Part shown: positions 1 to 8,699 of the stretch, piece by piece
How the letters are laid out: each line of letters opens with the position of its first letter
How positions within the stretch are numbered: position 1 is the first letter of the stretch
Assembly (NCBI GenBank): GCA_046262295.1
Contig: JBHENC010000001.1
Location: forward strand, 496,001 to 560,000
Origin: JBHENC01 sp046262295
GTDB taxonomy: Bacteria; Acidobacteriota; Blastocatellia; Pyrinomonadales; Pyrinomonadaceae
Reading direction: 5' to 3'
Length of the DNA: 64,000 nucleotides
Program-made: the position numbers and the translations under genes
Notes under the pieces: model-generated
What the model was told of the DNA's origin: nothing
The model's database searches: none
What the model saw: the letters and a program-made list of their open reading frames with translations, nothing else

Positions 1-1212
1 AATGCGGTGCGCCGCTTCGAGCTTGGAAACGAGCGGCACTTCGACGGGTTGGGCGACGTCGCGCGCGATAATCGTGACTGCGTTTTCTTTCGCGTCGAAG
101 CCCGCATCGTCGCGCGTGATATCGTTGGCGACGATCATATCAAGATTCTTGCGTGTCAACTTTTCGTGCGCATGAGAGAGTACGGAATCGGATTCAGCGG
201 CGAAACCGATGACTAACAATCCATTATGTCTGCGCGTGCGCGCGACATCCGCCAGAATGTCTGCGGTCGGTTCGAGCGCGAGCGTAAGCCGCGCCTCCGA
301 CTTTTTGATTTTCTGTGCGAAGCGGTTGGCCGGACGGTAATCGGCAACGGCGGCGGCGGCGATGAAAATCGTTGCGTCGTTTATTTCTTTCATGGTCGCC
401 GCGTGCATTTCGGCGGCAGTCGTCGCGCGTACGATACGGACTCCGGCGGGTTCATCGGCGGTGGTCGCGCCTGCAATAACTTTAACGTCAGCTCCACGCG
501 CGCGTGCGGCTTCGGCAAGTGCGAATCCCATGCGGCCTGACGAACGGTTCGAGAGAAAGCGCACCGGATCAATTGCTTCGCGTGTCGCGCCCGCTGTCAT
601 CAACACACGCTCGCCCGCGAAATCCGGCGCCGTGTGCTGTGTGTTCGCGCTTAACATTTCGAGCGCGGCGGCAACTATTCTTTCCGGCTCGGAGAGGCGT
701 CCCGGGCCGATTGTGCCGCAGGCCATTTCGCCCGCATCAGGTTCGACGATGCGCACACCGTCGGCGCGAAGCGTTTTAAGGTTGCGCTGTGTCGCCGGAT
801 GGTTCCACATCGTTGTGTTCATCGCGGGCGCGACAAGCACCGGCGCGGTCGAGGCCAGATAAGTCGAGGTTACGAAATCGTCTGCGATGCCGCCCGCAAA
901 TTTTGCGAGAATGTTGGTGGTGGCGGGCGCGACGAGTAGCAGTTCGGCGCTTTGCGAAAACGTGATATGCGCGATTGGGTCTGGATTGTCGGGCGCGTAA
1001 TCGTCAACGACGACGTGCGCGCCGGAGAGCGCGCGAAAGGTGAGCGGCGTGATGAATTCGCAGGCGCGTTTCGTCATGGCGACGCGCACGATGCAGCCAG
1101 TGCGTTGCAGCCCGCGCAAAACCTCCGCCGCCTTGTAAGCGGCAATCCCGCCGCTTACGCACAAAGCGATTCGGCGGCCTGCGTATTCCTCTGTCGTGAA
1201 ATTATCCTTCAT
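1..1212 (-). CDS. coaBC: Bifunctional phosphopantothenoylcysteine decarboxylase / phosphopantothenate-cysteine ligase (3' end cut by window)
   Basis: This cytoplasmic two-domain enzyme makes 4'-phosphopantetheine for coenzyme A: the C-terminal half couples cysteine to phosphopantothenate and the N-terminal flavoprotein half decarboxylates the product. Translation of the minus strand from the ATG at 1212 gives an N-terminal flavoprotein start (ALCVSGGIAAYKAAE) and the CoaC motif PAMNTTMW at about residues 128-135. The CoaB half shows TAGATREAIDPVRFLSNRSSG and AAVADYRP. The frame is open for 404 codons to the window edge; family members are about 390-410 residues, so only a few C-terminal residues should be missing. 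It stands divergent to the secreted protein at 1421. The family call is firm. Confidence 0.95.
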   Translation of the reverse strand, partial: MKDNFTTEEYAGRRIALCVSGGIAAYKAAEVLRGLQRTGCIVRVAMTKRACEFITPLTFRALSGAHVVVDDYAPDNPDPIAHITFSQSAELLLVAPATTNILAKFAGGIADDFVTSTYLASTAPVLVAPAMNTTMWNHPATQRNLKTLRADGVRIVEPDAGEMACGTIGPGRLSEPERIVAAALEMLSANTQHTAPDFAGERVLMTAGATREAIDPVRFLSNRSSGRMGFALAEAARARGADVKVIAGATTADEPAGVRIVRATTAAEMHAATMKEINDATIFIAAAAVADYRPANRFAQKIKKSEARLTLALEPTADILADVARTRRHNGLLVIGFAAESDSVLSHAHEKLTRKNLDMIVANDITRDDAGFDAKENAVTIIARDVAQPVEVPLVSKLEAAHRI

Positions 1213-1420
1213 GGCTGCATTGCTGAAATGAGTGGTCTTCAATCAAAAGAAAATGTAGCACTGCTTGCGTGGACACGCAACGCGCACTTGCGTCGCGCTT
1301 TCCCGATGCTGATAATAACAGCTACCCCGAAATCCCCCGCGAGCATTTGGTAAATTACGACTTGCTCGCGTGCGTGCGCGAGGTGTTGGGCAAACGGTTT
1401 GAGGGTGACACAGCTTGAAG

Positions 1421-2011
1421 ATGAAAAAAGAACGAGCGATCTTTCTGCCGGGAATCGTTTTAATGATTGCCGCTATCGCAACGTATGCGAACGCGGCGCA
1501 AAACTCGCGCGCGGCGGAGGATGTGGAGTTCGGGCCAAATGTGCGGGCTTACTTGGGTTATTTGCGGAGCGAGCAGGAAGTAGTGGATGATCGCGCGAGC
1601 CGCCACGAAATCAGTGCCGCCTATTATCGTCGCAATCTGAATCGCATACGTGCGCTGCGCCAGATAGCGATACGCACCGCGCGCGAAAATAACAACGATT
1701 ATTTGCCGGAGTTTGAAGCCGTCACGCGCGACGAATTCAAGAGTCTGTTTGAGACGCCGCCGCGCCCGGAAACGTTTCGCGTCGGCGAAGTTCTAAACAG
1801 TACGTTCCGTTTTCTGGGGACGGCGCGCACCGGGGAAATCTTCTATATCTTTGCGCGGCTCGATCCGTATGAACAGGCCGAACTGCTGCAAAAGAGCGCG
1901 CCGCCTGCTGCTGCATCGAAAACCCCTGCGTCGCCGGTTGTTGCGCCGTCGCCACGCGTTGAACCGGCGGCGGCTTCTCGCCCGAGGCGCGCCGGATCGC
2001 CGCCCCGCTAA
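1421..2011 (+). CDS. Secreted hypothetical protein with proline/alanine-rich tail
   Basis: I do not recognise the family. The 196-residue product begins with a basic, hydrophobic signal-peptide-like segment (roughly residues 1-20) ending in an ANA-A type cleavage site. The middle is charged and arginine-rich with several predicted helices, and the last 40 residues are Ala/Pro/Ser/Arg-rich and probably disordered. I chose the ATG at 1421; an in-frame TTG at 1415 would add two residues, and a GAGGGTGA stretch near 1401-1408 is the nearest ribosome-binding candidate. It lies 70 bp upstream of another unknown gene on the same strand. Periplasmic or cell-surface location is inferred from the signal peptide only. 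Confidence 0.7.
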   Translation: MKKERAIFLPGIVLMIAAIATYANAAQNSRAAEDVEFGPNVRAYLGYLRSEQEVVDDRASRHEISAAYYRRNLNRIRALRQIAIRTARENNNDYLPEFEAVTRDEFKSLFETPPRPETFRVGEVLNSTFRFLGTARTGEIFYIFARLDPYEQAELLQKSAPPAAASKTPASPVVAPSPRVEPAAASRPRRAGSPPR

Positions 2012-2081
2012 AGACTTCAGAATGACTTCAGCATCAACTATAAAAGCGCACGGCACGTAGCCGCCATGCAAGCCTCTTTCA

Positions 2082-2423
2082 ATGCACCAACCGGAGCTTT
2101 TCAAAAAAGAAGAGACAGCAGACAGCGCGATTGACGTTGAGGAGATCGTGCTGTATGCGCTCGGCGAGTTTCAGGCGCGAGGCAAAGTCTTGATCGAGCG
2201 CCCGTTGCCGCTGGATCGGCTGCGCGGAGCGTTGCGGCGTGCGGCTGAAGTTTACGGTGTTGAAGAGTTGGATGACGGGCGTGCGGTCGCCGCCTTAAAC
2301 GCGCTCGGCGCAGACGTAAGGCAAGTCCCGTCCTTCGTCGCCAAGCATCCGTTTCGCGTCGTCGTTTCGGAAGCGCTCGCAGAACGCGCCCGCCTCGTTT
2401 ATGAGCAAGCGCAGGCGACGTGA
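2082..2423 (+). CDS. Small hypothetical protein
   Basis: The product is a 113-residue, acidic, leucine- and alanine-rich cytoplasmic protein with no signal peptide or membrane segment. It is probably mostly helical and ends in a segment containing AERARLVYEQAQ. I do not recognise a domain. Codon use matches the neighbouring core genes, with G/C in most third positions, which supports real coding. It precedes the prenyl diphosphate synthase gene by 75 bp on the same strand and may be co-transcribed with the isoprenoid pair; that is the only functional hint. No strong ribosome-binding site is visible before the ATG. Confidence 0.6.
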   Translation: MHQPELFKKEETADSAIDVEEIVLYALGEFQARGKVLIERPLPLDRLRGALRRAAEVYGVEELDDGRAVAALNALGADVRQVPSFVAKHPFRVVVSEALAERARLVYEQAQAT

Positions 2424-2498
2424 TGCGCTTATCCGTCTTTATTTTCTCCCTCCATCAGAATTGCTTGATCGTCTTTTAAGGCAAGTGCGAACGACACC

Positions 2499-3491
2499 GT
2501 GACGAAAGTTTCCAAAGCGAGCATCGGCGAATCGCCCGATTCAATTTCCGCGCAGGTGGAGTTGTGGACGTATGTTGCGCAGGTGCGCCCGGACATAGAG
2601 CGTGCGCTGTTAAGCTATTTGCCGCTGGCGAACGCGCGCCTTGATACGAAATTTAACGAGGCTCTGCATTATGCATTGTTTCCGGGCGGCAAAAGATTAC
2701 GACCCGTGCTGACGCTGCTCGGCGCGGAAATCGTCGGCGGTTGCGCAACGGATGTGCTAGCGGCGGCGGTGGCCGTCGAGTATGTTCACACAAGCTCTTT
2801 GATCTTCGACGATCTGCCGTGCATGGACAACGCGAGCGAACGACGCGGGCAATCTTCGCTACACGCACGCTACGGTGAGGGTCTCGCGGTGCTCGTCGCG
2901 CTGGCTTTGATGAACGCTTCTTACGGACTCGTCTTCGAGCACGCGACGCCGGAAAAAGCCGCGCGTGCCATCAACGCGCATAAGGAGTTGGTCGAATGTA
3001 TCGGGGCGCGCGGGATGGTCGCGGGGCAGAGCGTTGATCTGGCGGAAGCGTTTGCGCCGCCGTTTGGTTCAGGCGATACCGCGCCGCAATCTTCCGGCGA
3101 TAATAATTTTGCCGTAGATACTTACGACGCCGTGCGCAATTTGAAAACCTCCGCGCTGATGCGGCTTGCACTCAGAGTCGGGGCGATTCTGTCAGGCGCA
3201 ACGCCGGAGCAACTCGCCGCGCTTTCCCGTTTCGCAGAACTTCTAGGCGATGCCTACCAGACACGCGACGACGTTCTGGACTTACAGGAAGACGCGGCGC
3301 TCTCGACAGGCAGCACGGCGGGGCGACGCGCCACGTTTGCGCTCGAACGCGGCGCGCAGGATGCCGGAAGGCGCGTCGTGCGTCTTGTTGCCGAAGCGAA
3401 AGATGTGCTCGCGTCGGAATTCGCTTCATCGTCGCCGTCCGTAAGACTGCTCTGCCAGATGGCTGATTACATCGCAACGCGCCATGCTTGA
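2499..3491 (+). CDS. Short-chain polyprenyl (farnesyl/geranylgeranyl) diphosphate synthase
   Basis: This trans-prenyltransferase condenses isopentenyl diphosphate with allylic diphosphates to give C15 or C20 prenyl diphosphates in the cytoplasm. The 330-residue product has GGKRLRP at 63-69, the first aspartate-rich motif DDLPCMD at 104-110 (two-residue insertion of the bacterial FPP type) and the second motif DDVLD at 257-261. A Gly/Ser/Asn-rich insertion of about 20 residues near 187-208 is unusual. The start is a GTG at 2499; no in-frame ATG precedes the conserved core. The squalene/phytoene synthase gene follows after 33 bp, so this enzyme probably supplies its substrate. Product chain length cannot be read from sequence with confidence. 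Confidence 0.92.
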   Translation: MTKVSKASIGESPDSISAQVELWTYVAQVRPDIERALLSYLPLANARLDTKFNEALHYALFPGGKRLRPVLTLLGAEIVGGCATDVLAAAVAVEYVHTSSLIFDDLPCMDNASERRGQSSLHARYGEGLAVLVALALMNASYGLVFEHATPEKAARAINAHKELVECIGARGMVAGQSVDLAEAFAPPFGSGDTAPQSSGDNNFAVDTYDAVRNLKTSALMRLALRVGAILSGATPEQLAALSRFAELLGDAYQTRDDVLDLQEDAALSTGSTAGRRATFALERGAQDAGRRVVRLVAEAKDVLASEFASSSPSVRLLCQMADYIATRHA

Positions 3492-3524
3492 ACTTAAAAG
3501 CTAAGACGCTTCGATCCGCGCATC

Positions 3525-4433
3525 ATGACTTCACACGTCGCACACGTTTCCGCAAAGGAGCTTCCCGCCTCAATCGAAGTTGAACGCGCCTACCGGTTTT
3601 GCCGCGAGACGACACGCCGCCACGCCAAGAGTTTCTATTTCTGCACGCAGTTTTTGCCGCGCGAAAAGCGCCGCGCCATCTACGCGATGTATGCACTGTG
3701 CCGCCACGTGGACGATGCCGTAGACGAAGGCGGCGCGCAGGATGAACGCGCAGCACAGGACGCGGTCGCGCGCTGGCGCGTTGAACTCGATGCTGCTTAT
3801 AGCGGCGCGCCTGTCGCATCGCCGGTTCTTCTCGCGTGGCGCGATATGCTCGCGCGTTATCATATCAAGCAGGAGTTGCCGCTGGAATTGATGCGCGGCG
3901 TCCTGATGGACACGCACATCAAACGCTATGAGACGTGGGAAGATTTGCGCGTTTACTGTTATCGCGTCGCATCGGTCGTCGGTCTGATGTCGTCGGAGAT
4001 TTTCGGTTACACGGAGCCTTCGACGTTGATCTATGCGGAGGCGCTGGGCATCGCCATGCAGCTCACAAATATTTTGCGCGATGTCGGCGAAGACGCACGT
4101 ATGAATCGCATCTATCTGCCACAGGAAGATTTGCGACGGTTCGGTTATATGGAGAGCGCGCTGGTAAACGGCGAAGTGAATGAGAACTTTCGCCAATTGA
4201 TGCGGTTTGAGATCGAACGCGCGCGCCATTTCTACCGCGAAGCCGAAAAGGGAATCCCGCTCCTGAACCGCGACGCACGCTTTACGGTGCTGCTTGCCGC
4301 ACGCCTCTACGCGCGCATCCTGGATGCCATCGAACGCAATGGCTTTGACGTATGGACACGACGCGCGCATCTTTCATTAACCGGAAAACTTCGCGCCGCT
4401 CCCCGCGTGTGGCGCGAAGCACGCAAGCTTTAG
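3525..4433 (+). CDS. Squalene/phytoene synthase family protein
   Basis: The family joins two prenyl diphosphates head to head, giving phytoene (from GGPP) or presqualene diphosphate/squalene (from FPP). The 302-residue product carries both Mg-diphosphate-binding aspartate motifs, DDAVDE at 63-68 and RDVGED at 185-190, as well as the signature YCYRVASVVG near 144-153. Length matches bacterial CrtB/HpnC/HpnD enzymes. It sits 33 bp downstream of the prenyl diphosphate synthase and probably forms an operon with it. A CrtC-like carotenoid hydratase encoded at 46.9 kb favours a role in carotenoid synthesis, but a role in hopanoid/squalene synthesis cannot be excluded because no desaturase or cyclase gene lies alongside. 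Confidence 0.9.
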   Translation: MTSHVAHVSAKELPASIEVERAYRFCRETTRRHAKSFYFCTQFLPREKRRAIYAMYALCRHVDDAVDEGGAQDERAAQDAVARWRVELDAAYSGAPVASPVLLAWRDMLARYHIKQELPLELMRGVLMDTHIKRYETWEDLRVYCYRVASVVGLMSSEIFGYTEPSTLIYAEALGIAMQLTNILRDVGEDARMNRIYLPQEDLRRFGYMESALVNGEVNENFRQLMRFEIERARHFYREAEKGIPLLNRDARFTVLLAARLYARILDAIERNGFDVWTRRAHLSLTGKLRAAPRVWREARKL

Positions 4434-4575
4434 CTTTCAAAACATTGTCGCGTAATGCCTCTCTCTGTTACCATCCGCGCGCTTCAAAAGATTTTCACTC
4501 CATAGTCTCTATCGTCTTCGTGTTCGTAAACGACTAAACGATGTACGCTTTATTGCGACACGCTTTGTTTGCTGA

Positions 4576-6039
4576 ATGAATATGACAACGGCAACGCCTA
4601 ACACTAATGCGCTGATAAGAGGGCTGGGATTAATCGCGGCGATTTCGATTGTCGTCGGCAACGTCATCGGAACCGGCGTGTTTCTCAAAACACGTGTGAT
4701 GACGTGCAACGTCGGCACGCCTTCTTTAGTGATTGCGGTGTGGATCGGTGCGGGATTGCTATCTTTGGCCGGTGCGCTTACTTATGCGGAACTATCGGCA
4801 ATGATGCCGAAGGCGGGCGGCGAATATGTTTTCGTGAGGGAAGCATATGGCGCACGGATGGGTTTCCTTTACGGCTGGATGCAATTCTTTATTGCCAAAG
4901 CGGGCGGGCTGGCCGCCATCAGCATCGGCTTTGCGATCTTTCTCAACGCTTTGACGAACGGCGCTCTCGGCGGTAACTATTTCACGCTTGATCTGCACGG
5001 TTATCAGTTTGTGCTGGGGAAGTTGCAGGTCGTCGCGGTCGGCATGATTCTCTTTGCGACGCTTATTAACTGCGCCGCCGTTTCCGTCAACGGACAAGTC
5101 GCCACGTTGCTGATGGTGATTAAAGTTCTTCTTGTCTTAGCCGTCGGGATCGGCGCGTTTATTTTCGCGCAGGGCGATTGGACGCACTTTGCGCAAATCA
5201 ACGCGGGCGGCGCGTGCGAGGGCGTCAACGCTTCGGCGCGTGTCGGCTTGGCAGGCTTCGGCGCGGCAATGCTCGGCGCGCTGTGGGCATATAACGGTTG
5301 GAACGAGTTGACGTTTGTTGCGGGCGAAGTGCGCAATCCGCAAAGAAATATTCCGCTGGCATTGATCGGCGGAATGATAACGGTCGGCGCACTCTATATC
5401 TTCGTCAATCTGGCTTACTTTTACGTGCTGACGCCGACGGAGATTGCCAGTGTTCCGGCTTCTTCTTCCGTCGCCACTGAAGTTGCGCGGAAATTCTTAG
5501 GCCCCTTGGCCGTCAGCTTAATTGCGGTGGCATTGCTCGCTTCTAGTTTCGGCACGCTTCACATAGGCGTTTTGACGGGCGCGCGCGTGCCTTACGCGAT
5601 GTCGCAGCACCGTCTCTTTTTTCAGAATCTCGCGCGACTCTCGCCGCGCACCCGTGTTCCCGTCAGGGCACTTGTCGTGCAGGCGCTGTGGGCGTGCATC
5701 TTGACGATTTCCGGCTCGTTCGACGCTTTAACCGATTATTCGATCTTCGGTTTATGGATATTCTACGGATTGGTGACGGCATCGGTCTTTATCTTTCGGC
5801 GGAAGATGCCGGATGCGGTACGCCCGTATCGCACATGGGGCTATCCAATTGTGCCCGCGCTGTTCCTGCTGGTTACGGCGTGGCTGCTCGGTAACACGTT
5901 GTGGACGACGCCGCGTCAGGCCTTCGCCGGACTGTTTTTGATTGCGCTCGGCCTGCCTGTTTACCATTTGTGGGCGCGGCACAACCGTCTCACTTTCGGG
6001 GATGAGCCGGTGGTTGCGAACAAAGATGTGTTATCATAG
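4576..6039 (+). CDS. APC-family amino acid permease
   Basis: This 487-residue integral membrane protein has about twelve hydrophobic segments and the N-terminal APC signature GNVIGTGVFLKT in the first unwound helix, followed by PKAGGEYVFVREAYG between helices 2 and 3. These features place it in the amino acid-polyamine-organocation superfamily, closest in style to the LAT-like/SteT exchangers and permeases. The substrate is probably a neutral or cationic amino acid but cannot be assigned. The gene stands alone: 142 bp separate it from the phytoene synthase gene and 407 bp from the FecR-domain gene. The ATG at 4576 is chosen; a second methionine follows two codons later. Confidence 0.9.
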   Translation: MNMTTATPNTNALIRGLGLIAAISIVVGNVIGTGVFLKTRVMTCNVGTPSLVIAVWIGAGLLSLAGALTYAELSAMMPKAGGEYVFVREAYGARMGFLYGWMQFFIAKAGGLAAISIGFAIFLNALTNGALGGNYFTLDLHGYQFVLGKLQVVAVGMILFATLINCAAVSVNGQVATLLMVIKVLLVLAVGIGAFIFAQGDWTHFAQINAGGACEGVNASARVGLAGFGAAMLGALWAYNGWNELTFVAGEVRNPQRNIPLALIGGMITVGALYIFVNLAYFYVLTPTEIASVPASSSVATEVARKFLGPLAVSLIAVALLASSFGTLHIGVLTGARVPYAMSQHRLFFQNLARLSPRTRVPVRALVVQALWACILTISGSFDALTDYSIFGLWIFYGLVTASVFIFRRKMPDAVRPYRTWGYPIVPALFLLVTAWLLGNTLWTTPRQAFAGLFLIALGLPVYHLWARHNRLTFGDEPVVANKDVLS

Positions 6040-6228
6040 CCAAGCGAATTTTATTGCAGCGCGGTGCATAGCTGTGCTGCCGCCTTTGAACGGTCTTCGA
6101 TGCGACCGATTTGCGGCTTAGAATGCTGCCGTGCCGACCTTCATAATCGGATTCGGCGGTGACGGCGGACAAATTGGCGAAGTATTTGGAAAAAAAAGGC
6201 TGCGCGCCGAATTTTACGTAAATGTTTG

Positions 6229-6257
6229 TTGACAGCGAACGGATATTCGTGTAAAAA
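6229..6257 (+). promoter_or_regulatory. Sigma-70-like promoter candidate for the FecR-domain gene
   Basis: A perfect TTGACA at 6229-6234 is followed after 17 bp by TAAAAA at 6252-6257 (four of six matches to the -10 consensus). It lies in the 407-bp gap before the gene at 6447 and would give a leader of about 180 nt. No other feature was recognised in this gap. Confidence 0.45.
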
Positions 6258-6446
6258 GGCGAGGATATCGAAGCCCACTGTGGCTCGTCATGCCTGCTTT
6301 TTTAAGGGATGTTTTGCGCGGGCACTTTGAAAAACCGAGACGAAGCCCATAATAATTAAACAGGATCGTCTCCTACGCCTCCCTCTCACGGGGACGCGCA
6401 GCGCGCTTTTAGAATAAATTTTGTTTCACTTTTCGGGAGGAAGATA

Positions 6447-7181
6447 ATGATTAGCAGAACTTGGAGCCAAAAGTCCGTTGCGCTCTGCTTGGCCGTCGCC
6501 ATCTTGAGCTTGTCCTCGATGGTTGCGCTGGCAGCGCCCGGACAACAGGGGCAAACAGGGCCATCGGGCGAGTTGACAGCATCCGGTCAGGTTGCCGTCA
6601 ACGGCCAAAACGCCATTTCCGGTGCGACCGTATTTTCAGATAGCACCATCACCACAGGCGAGAATTCAAGCGCCACCATCAGTCTCGGCAAAATGGGTCG
6701 TGTCGAGCTTTTACCGAAATCCAGCATGAAGCTCAGCTTCAATGCGACGGGCATCACGGGCACACTCGAAGCCGGACGCACTCGCGTTTCGACTCCGCAA
6801 GGTGTTTCCGCCAACTTGATGACCAAAGATGGCGCGGTTGTCGCCGACGGCACCCAAGCCTCCGTCTTCAGCATTGACGTTGAATGCGGCAACACCATTC
6901 TTGCCACGCAGGGCGGTCAGGTGACACTTCGTGCGGGCGACAAAACGCAGCAGGTTGCGGCCGGTCAAGATGCGACGGCTGGAACCGCGCAGCCCGGAAC
7001 ACGTTGCTCGCGCTTGGCGCAGAACAACGGCGGCGGCTTCGGCGCTCTGAGCGGTGGTGCTCTGGCGGCGCTTCTGGCGGCGGCCGGTGGTGCGATTGCG
7101 GCAGCCATTATCGCTGCACGCAGCGACAACAACGATGCTAATTTTGGTGGCTCGATTCAGGTAATCAGCCCCACCAGATAA
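6447..7181 (+). CDS. Secreted FecR-domain protein with Gly/Ala-rich hydrophobic tail
   Basis: The 244-residue product has a signal peptide (residues about 1-28, cleavage after ALA) and a FecR-type beta domain at roughly 45-165, with the pattern of an induced threshold (STITTGENSSATISLGKMG), a 'LEAGRTRVSTP' strand and a Cys pair near 148 and 188. The C-terminus contains a hydrophobic Gly/Ala segment at about 200-225 that could be a membrane or glycine-zipper segment. FecR domains normally sense signals for an iron-uptake sigma factor, but no sigma factor or TonB receptor is adjacent, so this is one of the free-standing secreted versions whose function is unknown. A strong ribosome-binding site GGGAGG at 6435-6440 fixes the start. 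Confidence 0.8.
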   Translation: MISRTWSQKSVALCLAVAILSLSSMVALAAPGQQGQTGPSGELTASGQVAVNGQNAISGATVFSDSTITTGENSSATISLGKMGRVELLPKSSMKLSFNATGITGTLEAGRTRVSTPQGVSANLMTKDGAVVADGTQASVFSIDVECGNTILATQGGQVTLRAGDKTQQVAAGQDATAGTAQPGTRCSRLAQNNGGGFGALSGGALAALLAAAGGAIAAAIIAARSDNNDANFGGSIQVISPTR

Positions 7182-7236
7182 GCACCTTCAAGCGTTAATG
7201 CCGCGCGCCACGCACGGCAGCAACGAATAACAACTC

Positions 7237-7279
7237 TGCGGGTCACGCGCTTTTGAATCGTGTGACCCGCATGGTTTTG
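7237..7279 (+). terminator. Terminator hairpin after the FecR-domain gene
   Basis: TGCGGGTCAC at 7237-7246 pairs perfectly with GTGACCCGCA at 7262-7271 around a 15-nt loop, followed by TGGTTTTG. The position between a secreted-protein gene and ugd supports transcription termination. Confidence 0.6.
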
Positions 7280-7317
7280 TCTAGAGATCGGTATTTACGT
7301 TACAGGTCAAAGCGGAA

Positions 7318-8616
7318 ATGCATATTGCGGTTATCGGTTCGGGTTACGTGGGATTGGTTACGGGAGCGTGCTTCGCCGAGTTCGGCGTGGACGTCACGTG
7401 TGTTGATGTTGACGCGGAAAAGATTGCGCGTCTATCAAACGGCAGTGTGCCGATTTATGAGCCGGGGTTGGAGCAACTTGTTGCAAAGAACACGCAGGCG
7501 GGGCGTCTGCAATTTACTACCGACATAAAATCCGCCGTCGAGCAGGCGCTGGTCATCTTTCTTGCCGTCGGCACGCCGCCCAAAGAAGACGGATCGGCGG
7601 ATTTGCGGTTTATTGACGAAGCGGCGCGCTCTGTGGCCGAGCACTTGAACGGCTATAAAGTGATTGTCACCAAATCCACCGTGCCAATCGGGACGGGCGA
7701 GCACTTGCGCAAGCTTATACGCGAGCATCAGAAAAAGCAGATAAATTTCGGTATTGTCTCGAACCCGGAATTCTTGCGCGAAGGCGCGGCGATTAACGAC
7801 TTTATGCGCCCGGATCGCGTCGTCATCGGCAGCCGCGATGAGGAAGCAATCGCTATTATGCGCGACCTCTATCGCCCGCTCTATTTGATCGAAGCGCCTT
7901 TCGTCGTCACTTCGCTTGAAGGCGCGGAGCTAATCAAGTACGCCGCCAATGCTTTTCTCGCCACAAAGATTTCTTTCATCAACGAAATCGCCAATCTATG
8001 CGATGAGATCGGCTGCGATGTGCATGATGTGGCGCGCGCCGTCGGGATGGACAATCGCATCGGCGGCAAATTCCTGCATCCGGGGCCGGGTTACGGCGGT
8101 TCGTGCTTTCCGAAAGATACGCGCGCACTTGTTTCGGTGGCGCGCGAATTCGGCTGCGAGACGCGCATCGTTAATGCCGTCATAGATGTCAACGAACGGC
8201 AGCGCGCGCGGATGGTCGGAAAGATCGAAAAGCTCGTCGGCGATGTGAAAGGTAAAACTGTTGCCGTGCTCGGCCTTGCGTTCAAGCCGGAAACCGACGA
8301 TATGCGCGAATCTCCGGCGATTGACATTATCAATGCACTCCTAAAACGCGGCGCGCAAATCCGCGCTTTTGATCCGGTAGCGATGACGGAAGCCGCGAAA
8401 ATCTTGCCGGATATCATTTATGCCGAAGATGAGTATGCCGCCATTGAAGGAGCCGACGCGCTTATCTTCATGACTGAGTGGAATCAATTCCGCGCGCTCG
8501 ATATGAAACGGGTTTACGAATCGATGCGAACAGCGAAGATCGCGGATTTGCGCAATATCTATAATCCTGAAGCCATGCTCGAACTCGGCTTCGATTACGT
8601 CGGCGTCGGAAGATAA
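7318..8616 (+). CDS. ugd: UDP-glucose 6-dehydrogenase
   Basis: The enzyme oxidises UDP-glucose to UDP-glucuronate with two NAD+, providing precursors for surface polysaccharide. The 432-residue protein has the Rossmann motif GSGYVG at 7-12 and the central-domain residues Lys207 and Asn211. The catalytic cysteine Cys263 lies in the motif GPGYGGSCFPKDT, and a C-terminal UDP-binding domain follows (GLAFKPETDDMRESPA). All family hallmarks are intact and length is typical. The next gene on the same strand is a UDP-sugar epimerase 83 bp away, suggesting a nucleotide-sugar pair, though a long hairpin repeat separates them. The start at 7318 directly precedes the Rossmann strand. Confidence 0.96.
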   Translation: MHIAVIGSGYVGLVTGACFAEFGVDVTCVDVDAEKIARLSNGSVPIYEPGLEQLVAKNTQAGRLQFTTDIKSAVEQALVIFLAVGTPPKEDGSADLRFIDEAARSVAEHLNGYKVIVTKSTVPIGTGEHLRKLIREHQKKQINFGIVSNPEFLREGAAINDFMRPDRVVIGSRDEEAIAIMRDLYRPLYLIEAPFVVTSLEGAELIKYAANAFLATKISFINEIANLCDEIGCDVHDVARAVGMDNRIGGKFLHPGPGYGGSCFPKDTRALVSVAREFGCETRIVNAVIDVNERQRARMVGKIEKLVGDVKGKTVAVLGLAFKPETDDMRESPAIDIINALLKRGAQIRAFDPVAMTEAAKILPDIIYAEDEYAAIEGADALIFMTEWNQFRALDMKRVYESMRTAKIADLRNIYNPEAMLELGFDYVGVGR

Positions 8617-8623
8617 ACGGATG

Positions 8624-8693
8624 GTTTTCAGTTTTCAGTTTTTAGTTTCCAGATGTACGGTAACTGAAAACTAAAAACTGAAAACTGAAAACT
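8624..8693. repeat. Heptanucleotide repeat forming a 29-bp hairpin
   Basis: The left arm (8624-8652) is built of degenerate seven-base units of the type TTTTCAG/TTTTTAG. The right arm (from 8662) is its reverse complement with a single mismatch, and the loop is about 10 nt. It fills the gap between ugd and the epimerase and ends 7 bp before the epimerase ATG, so it could terminate ugd transcription or limit translation of the epimerase. Confidence 0.85.
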
Positions 8694-8699
8694 GACTAT

